Shown here in pieces: positions 59,114-64,000 of a DNA stretch of 64,000 bases. The notes beneath the pieces were generated by a model, which searched no databases, had not been told where the DNA came from, and saw only the letters and a program-made list of their open reading frames with translations. The translations under genes were made by a program, and so were the position numbers. Where the stretch lies: positions 36,902,946 to 36,966,945 of the forward strand of contig NC_090186.1 in NCBI RefSeq assembly GCF_024679245.1. Direction: 5' to 3'. The DNA comes from Pseudorasbora parva. Lineage: Eukaryota; Chordata; Actinopteri; Cypriniformes; Gobionidae. Each line of letters starts with the position of its first letter. Positions within the stretch are counted from its first letter, which is position 1.

Positions 59114-59494
59114 TGTAGTAAAGTTCGATATAAGGAGGAAGGAAGAGGACACGGGGTCGGCTGGACGGTTGATGCTTGTCTCTTTATTTTCTCAATAACT
59201 TGTCAACACACACAGTAATGTGTGAAATCTCATAAACACGATCTCTCGATCACTTCCGGGTCGGCACTTCCGGCTTCCGGTTACTCAGTCTCTGAAAGGG
59301 GGGTTTCGCATCAACCGTCCGGGTTCTCTCTCTTCTCGATCTCCGGTTCCACTGCTGTTTTATCCCCTCTCCGCGCTCATTACTAGAACAAGAGACAGGT
59401 GTTATTAATCTGCTTCCAACCCACTCACGTACCGCTTGTCCCGCGGCTCTCTCTCCCGCTGCAGACCTCGCTGAACCACGCCCCCCTTGCCACA
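59114..59494 (-). repeat. 5' LTR
   Basis: Minus-strand TGTGGCAAGG to TACTACA, 381 bp. TATA-like GGATAAAA at 59358-59365 could drive transcription leftward into gag; AATAAA at 59183-59188. Reads the same as the 3' LTR by eye over its length. Confidence 0.95.
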
Positions 59495-59544
59495 CTAATC
59501 CAGGTCGAATATTCAATGAAAAAGTCATCCCTTCTATCACAAAA

Positions 59545-60140
59545 ACACAAACCGTTCTTGTGAACAACTCGATAGGACACGAGTAAGACAGTCCAACTAA
59601 CGAACATATTACAATTATGACAAGAAGAGTTACAGCAATCACAAAAACACACACAAACCGTTCTCATGAACAACTCGATAGTACACAAGCACACAGTCCA
59701 GCTAACGACATATTACAATTATGACAAGATTAGAGTTATAGCGATCACAAAATCACAAACTGTTCTCATGAACAACTCTATAGCACGAGCCGACAGTCCA
59801 ACTAACGAACATATTACAATTATGACAAGATTAGAGTTACAGCAATCATAAAAACACACACAAACCGTTCTCATGAACAACTCGATAGTACACGAGCCGA
59901 CAGTCAAACTAACGAACATATTACAATTATGACAAGATTAAAGTTACAGCAATCACAAAAACACACACAAACTGTTCTCATGAACAACTCGATAGTACAC
60001 AGCACACAGTCCAGCTAACGACATATTACAATTATGACTAGAGTCATAGAGATCACAAAATCACAAACTGTTCTCATGAACAACTCTATAGCACGAGCCG
60101 ACAGTCCAACTAACGACATATTACAATTATGACTGGATAA
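59545..60140 (+). repeat. Six-unit satellite-like array, about 104 bp per unit, three-unit higher order
   Basis: ACATATTACAATTATGAC starts at 59604, 59708, 59809, 59916, 60021 and 60116. Units 1/4, 2/5 and 3/6 share variants: for example CACAGTCCAGCTAACGACAT in 2 and 5, and CTCTATAGCACGAGCCGACA in 3 and 6. The higher-order period is about 312 bp. It belongs to the TTAA-flanked element. Confidence 0.9.
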
Positions 60141-60571
60141 GGGTTATATAGATCATGAAAAGAGTAAGCAAACATATATTAGGAGTATAGTATCTTACTT
60201 GTCGGACACATTGTGTGAGCTGATGCTTGAAGCACACAGTGATGAGATTTAGACGCTCCATACGGTGTGGAAATGAACGGATCTTTATCATCGCTGAAGT
60301 GAAACACAATACGATCGCAAATGTACTAACAAGCGAACTTGACACACGAGCATAGTCAAGCAGCATATATTAGGCTAGTTGTCGGCTAATGTCCGTCATG
60401 TGTGACTCGTGTGTTTTGAATAATGACGTGCACAGAGCGAGAGCGAGCGCTCTTCTCACCATCAATAGTAGACACGCCCCTTACCTGCTGATTGGCTACA
60501 AGTTTGTTATTCCACTCGGCCAGTGTCCTTTTTCTAAAACGGTTTTGAAATAACACTTACCCCACCTTTAA

Positions 60572-61923
60572 GTAAGGCTTAACCCCTCAAATAAGTGTTT
60601 ATCCACTGTGATAGTATCAAAACTTTGCTTTGTTTGTTTAAGCATCATAAGATATAGATATATGGTTCTGGGATTTTTTTTTATGGATGTATTGCCTGCC
60701 AGAATAATGATTCCACATATCTCAATGATTTTAGCATATATATAAAAACATACAGTAAATAAGCAATAATAAGCCGTAGCAAGCTTCCAAACATGCGTCC
60801 TAAACAATCACACTATCCTGTATAATCACTGTACAATCTGTCATGCCCAGTTTTATATAAAAGGCATGTGACCTCACCATCTTCCGGCGTGAGTGGCAGC
60901 ATTGGTTTTAGCGTGAATGATGCAAAAAAATGTCTAAAACGGGAAAGAGCTTGAGATTGACTGTACAAATATATTTGACAAGAAATCTGAGGTATATTTA
61001 TACACACTGCCGAAAGCTACAGAAAAGAAGCAAATGGATTGCTGCAATTCACAGAAACAGCTGGAATCCAGGCAGCGAAAACTTGGATTTGCAGTTATCA
61101 TTGTGTCAGTATGTTGAATTTTAGGGTATATTCTTCATATATTGCATTGGCAACTCATCAATTAAATATTTACCATGTTATATTCTGCATAATTAGATTT
61201 TTTAATTTATTTTTTAAATAAACTCAGAGAGAAACTATAGGGCTGAGAAAAACTTCCGGGTTTTATAAATAAGTGATCACCTGGATTTAGACCTCCCTCT
61301 ATTTTTACAAATACACATTTTCTTTATGTATTTCCTCTGTGTCTAAATCAGGCTGATATAAATGTCTTGAAACATGATTCCCGTGTGCATGTCAATATCC
61401 ATGAATCACTGGATGTTGGGTAAGTTGTTGTAAGGAGTTCAAATTTAGTTTAAACTAATCATTTATTTTTTTGCAGTATACCCTATTAAATCCATTCATG
61501 CAGCAGGCTCTTTTGCCACTCAGTCCAGCTGAGGGGGGCGTTTTCCAGCGAGTAAGTGATGCCAATAAACGCCCTTTATTGTCAGGTCATCAGGTATAGT
61601 CCTGCCCCAATCTCATGCCATTGGTTGGATTGCTAAATGTTGGATTCTTCAAACAAACAAAGTGATGTTGAAAGTGTTTACACTTTGTGAGCAGTCAGCC
61701 CATGAATGGCTTACTTGTAGTTGTCTCTCCATATTAAGCTGCAATTTGAGAATTATTTTAACATTTAAAAAAATTGACAATTCACCTTAAAGTCTTCAGA
61801 AGCCATGCATCTGTTTCTAAACATTACAGATGCAGCTTTTAAATGTTGTGTATGCCAATATGATTCAGATTAGATCCAACGTGGCAGTTCAGACAAACAG
61901 ACAGATAGAATTGGTATAACATT
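60572..61923. other. Intergenic, no clear feature
   Basis: No gene, TIR pair or array was identified. Confidence 0.4.
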
Positions 61924-61941
61924 GAGAGAGAGAGAGGGGGG

Positions 61942-61997
<56 letters not shown>
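61924..61997. repeat. (AG)n microsatellite with G-run
   Basis: AG dinucleotides with an internal run of about 10 G near 61935-61944. Confidence 0.95.
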
Positions 61998-63079
61998 TGT
62001 TTACTAGGAGTTTGCTTGCATTTCAGCCTCTGCTTTTTAAAAGGACTTTAGCAGCACTGTAGAAAGGGAAAAGAAAGTCATTATTGTCAGTCAAGGCATG
62101 TTTTGTTTCCTTCTCAAATCCATTTCAATAAATGTCCCTGTCCAATCTAGCCGAAAGCGCCTTAGCAACAGCAGGAGAGCTGGTGCAGACGTTGGCTTTG
62201 CGCATACAAATGACCGTAGTGCTTCTTTTCGGACGAGTTCAGGGACAGTTTGTGAATTCCTCAATGTTCTGACATCAAGGCTAATATTTGTCCCCCAAAC
62301 AAGTATCTGAGGACAGTCTTGTTTTCAAGTTCTCTGTGGTTCTGGACTCTGATGGTAATTCCTCCCAGACAGCTGAGCCTGTGGACCATCTGTCCTTGTT
62401 CCACTTCCCCTTTAATCAGATAATTTGGACTGTGGCGTGTCCTTCCTTTTTAATATGCAGCCTGTGTGCACAAACACATGCCTTGCTGTATCCCGCATCA
62501 TGGTTTCTCTCACCATGCCGCCTTGCATGATGGGTTATTCTTAGTAGAGGGATGCAACCCAAGACACCACTCATTCATTTTAGAGCACATCCCTTTGCCC
62601 ATTACATGAGGTTTAGTAAGTGGATAAGTAGATAATGAACCGGTCTTTAATGCCTTGTCTTTCCTCAGACCAAGCTCATTTGCCAAGCTTTCAGCAGTTT
62701 TTGAAAACATAGTTTTGTTTTTGGGGGGTCTGCTTTTCATCATGAACTATATTGCTGTCAGCATGCTTCGTCAAATCTCACTGAGATCATGAATGCTAAT
62801 AATTTAAGTGATGTATATGTTTCTACAATGTTACTATATAGGAAGATGTATTGAGGAAATTTTTTCAGTTGTTAATTGTAAACAGATTCCTTTTGTCCCC
62901 CAAAATTAAAGTAAAAATACAGATCTACATAAAAACAGTGACATCCACCAGTGCTCCGATTGTATATATTCAAACACATTCATATGCACTGGCATATCAA
63001 ACTTGAAATATTTGGGTAAAACAAGTGTACATTTGTGTTTTGTTTAAGCTATTTTTTAGTTCTAGGTCTTGTGGATTAG
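61998..63079. other. Intergenic, no feature identified
   Basis: Short frames at 62098-62310 and 62288-62530 show no domain or splice context. Confidence 0.4.
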
Positions 63080-63240
63080 TTTGTTAAAAGAAACGTTGAC
63101 CCAAAAATGAAATTCTGACTTTATTTACTAACCTTCATGTCGTTCCAAACCCACATACTTTTTTCCATGAAACATAATAAGAGAAATTCTGAGGAATGGA
63201 TGCTATTTTCCGTGGAGTTACAATGAGTGGGCTCTGAGAC
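63080..63240. mobile_element. End fragment of the GTTCACCC-type MITE
   Basis: ACGTTGACCCAAAAATGAAA, then ACCTTCATGTCGTTCCAAAC, matches the terminal part of the MITE family seen at 36636 and 54060. It is followed by an A-run at 63251-63268. Confidence 0.6.
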
Positions 63241-63650
63241 TTTCAAAACTTAAAAAAAAAAAAAAAAATATTATAATAATAATAAAACAAGATGCAAAAG
63301 CATCATAAGAGAGTAATAAAAAATAGGCCATATTAGTATGGCACTATATTTTAAACCTTAACTCTGAGAAACTGCACAATTTAAGTTGTAGTGCAATGGG
63401 AGTGTGAAAGATGGAACAAATCATTGTTTTGAGTCAGAATATTTTTGCCATTTCTCAAACAAATAAATAGTTTGCAAGCATCTGGTTGTGAGCACTGAGT
63501 TAGCTCACTGGAAAGTAAGATTAACTCTGCATTTTTTCAAAAAGTGTATGTCCGTTTAAATGCAAATTAGCTGCTACTCCTTGCCTATTCTTTCAAGAAG
63601 AGAGCGGAGCTTCAATAGTTTGTGCAACAAAAACAACAGAAAATAAAGTC
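63241..63650. other. A-run and plain sequence
   Basis: An 18-A run with AAT decay, then no recognisable feature. Confidence 0.4.
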
Positions 63651-63652
63651 CA

Positions 63653-64000
63653 ATTTATACTTCTGTGTCAAATGTACGCCCTAGCTACGTTGTAGGCTGT
63701 GTTCCACGCAAAGCTTACGATGTACCTTAACGTGGACCTCTCCAAAAATGTAACAACGCATTAATTCTATGTGGACCACAAACGCTGTGATTGGTCTGCC
63801 AGAACCCCTCCCCAGGGGTTATCATGCTCCCTCTGCATTGTTAAAATTAAAGTTATTGAGTCCATGCTAACATACAAACCTAAATCACTAACTGTTCTGC
63901 ACATCAACGCACACAATGACACAGAAGTATAAATGAAAATCGACGTGTAGCCCACGGCATGTAGGCTATGCCACAGGCCCGACACAGAAATATAAATCAT
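63653..64000. mobile_element. Short TIR element at the right edge
   Basis: TTTATACTTCTGTGTC at 63656 pairs with GACACAGAAGTATAAA near 63920 and with a second, slightly changed copy GACACAGAAATATAAAT at 63981-63997. It contains CTACGTTGTAGG-type inner palindromes typical of cyprinid MITEs. The true right end may lie outside the window. Confidence 0.5.

Larger units (their letters stand above)
54364..59499 (-). mobile_element. Full-length Ty3/gypsy LTR retrotransposon, Gmr1-like
   Basis: Two 381-bp LTRs that appear identical by eye bound 4.36 kb of internal sequence on the minus strand, flanked by CTAAT on both sides (54364-54368, 59495-59499). Internal order from the 5' LTR is primer binding site, gag, protease, integrase, reverse transcriptase, RNase H, purine-rich tract. 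Integrase before RT is the order of Gmr1-like elements, first described in Atlantic cod, and differs from canonical Ty3/gypsy. Identical LTRs mean recent insertion, but the coding frame has a stop at 57326-57328 and a frameshift near 56035. Confidence 0.92.
54211..60567. mobile_element. TTAA-flanked TIR element split by an LTR retrotransposon
   Basis: The left AAGTGGGGTAAGTG and the reverse complement of the right end, AGGTGGGGTAAGTG, match at 13 of 14 positions. TTAA flanks both sides (54207-54210, 60568-60571). Without the 5.1-kb LTR element the host element is about 1.2 kb. It carries a six-unit tandem array (59545-60140) and a CpG-rich right part (60220-60480). No transposase. Possible piggyBac or Kolobok type by its TTAA duplication. 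Confidence 0.65.

Noticed and set aside
59250..59654. 134-codon minus frame at the 5' LTR
   Set aside because: It reads the same LTR tail as the pol extension at the 3' LTR plus satellite sequence; not an independent gene.

Overview
The window is AT-rich vertebrate DNA from a teleost fish, most likely a cyprinid (carp/minnow group). This rests on the repeat spectrum: several fish Tc1 families, hAT, CACTA-like and TTAA-flanked elements of cyprinid type, a 5S-rRNA-derived SINE, an L2-type 3' tail with a GGATA loop, and a Gmr1-like Ty3/gypsy element. There is no bacterial architecture, operon or CRISPR array. The window is essentially intergenic. The only plausible host gene parts are two short 3'-terminal exons at the left edge (474-1195, + strand) and one unrecognised possible exon on the minus strand near 16.8 kb.

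Layout. 1-2.3 kb: AC repeat with a palindromic-ended element, putative last exons of a gene, long CTTT and TTC microsatellites. 3.1-5.2 kb: TIR element with AAT duplications and a TTAA element nested in it. 8.0-9.2 kb: LINE reverse transcriptase, minus strand, 3' part only. 9.75-10.43 kb: second copy of the TTAA element, inverted, split by an L2-type tail. 11.4-11.65 kb: 5S-derived SINE. 12.6-14.7 kb: hAT-like MITE, then a TIR element with a start codon and splice donor. 18.5-19.9 kb: CACTA-like element with a 54-codon ORF. 20.7-23.9 kb: A-run, degenerate minisatellite, TG/TA tract, 1.1 kb TCTG-type array. 26.2-29.4 kb: two broken Tc1 elements flanking a TIR element. 30.7-32.1 kb: hAT MITE nested in a larger TIR element. 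34.6-35.7 kb: another dead Tc1. 37.3-43.5 kb: large inverted repeat whose loop holds a CACTA-like MITE and a Tc1, the Tc1 holding a hAT element, and the hAT holding a fourth element. 44.4-48.3 kb: 3.9 kb CACTA-like element with exon-like blocks. 51.9-52.8 kb: second copy of the hAT MITE. 54.2-60.6 kb: TTAA-flanked TIR element split by a full-length LTR retrotransposon (54364-59499) and carrying a three-unit higher-order satellite. 63.65-64.0 kb: short TIR element at the right edge.

The only long, well-preserved protein genes belong to the LTR retrotransposon. It encodes gag with a CCHC knuckle, protease, integrase, and then reverse transcriptase/RNase H. This order, integrase before RT, is that of the Gmr1-like branch of Ty3/gypsy. 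Its two 381-bp LTRs look identical by eye and it has a perfect 5-bp target duplication, so it inserted recently, but an in-frame stop and a frameshift break the coding frame. Most other features are non-autonomous or decayed DNA transposons. Their nesting gives a relative insertion order, most clearly at 37-43 kb and 54-60 kb. All repeat names come from recognising ends and motifs by eye; no database was searched.
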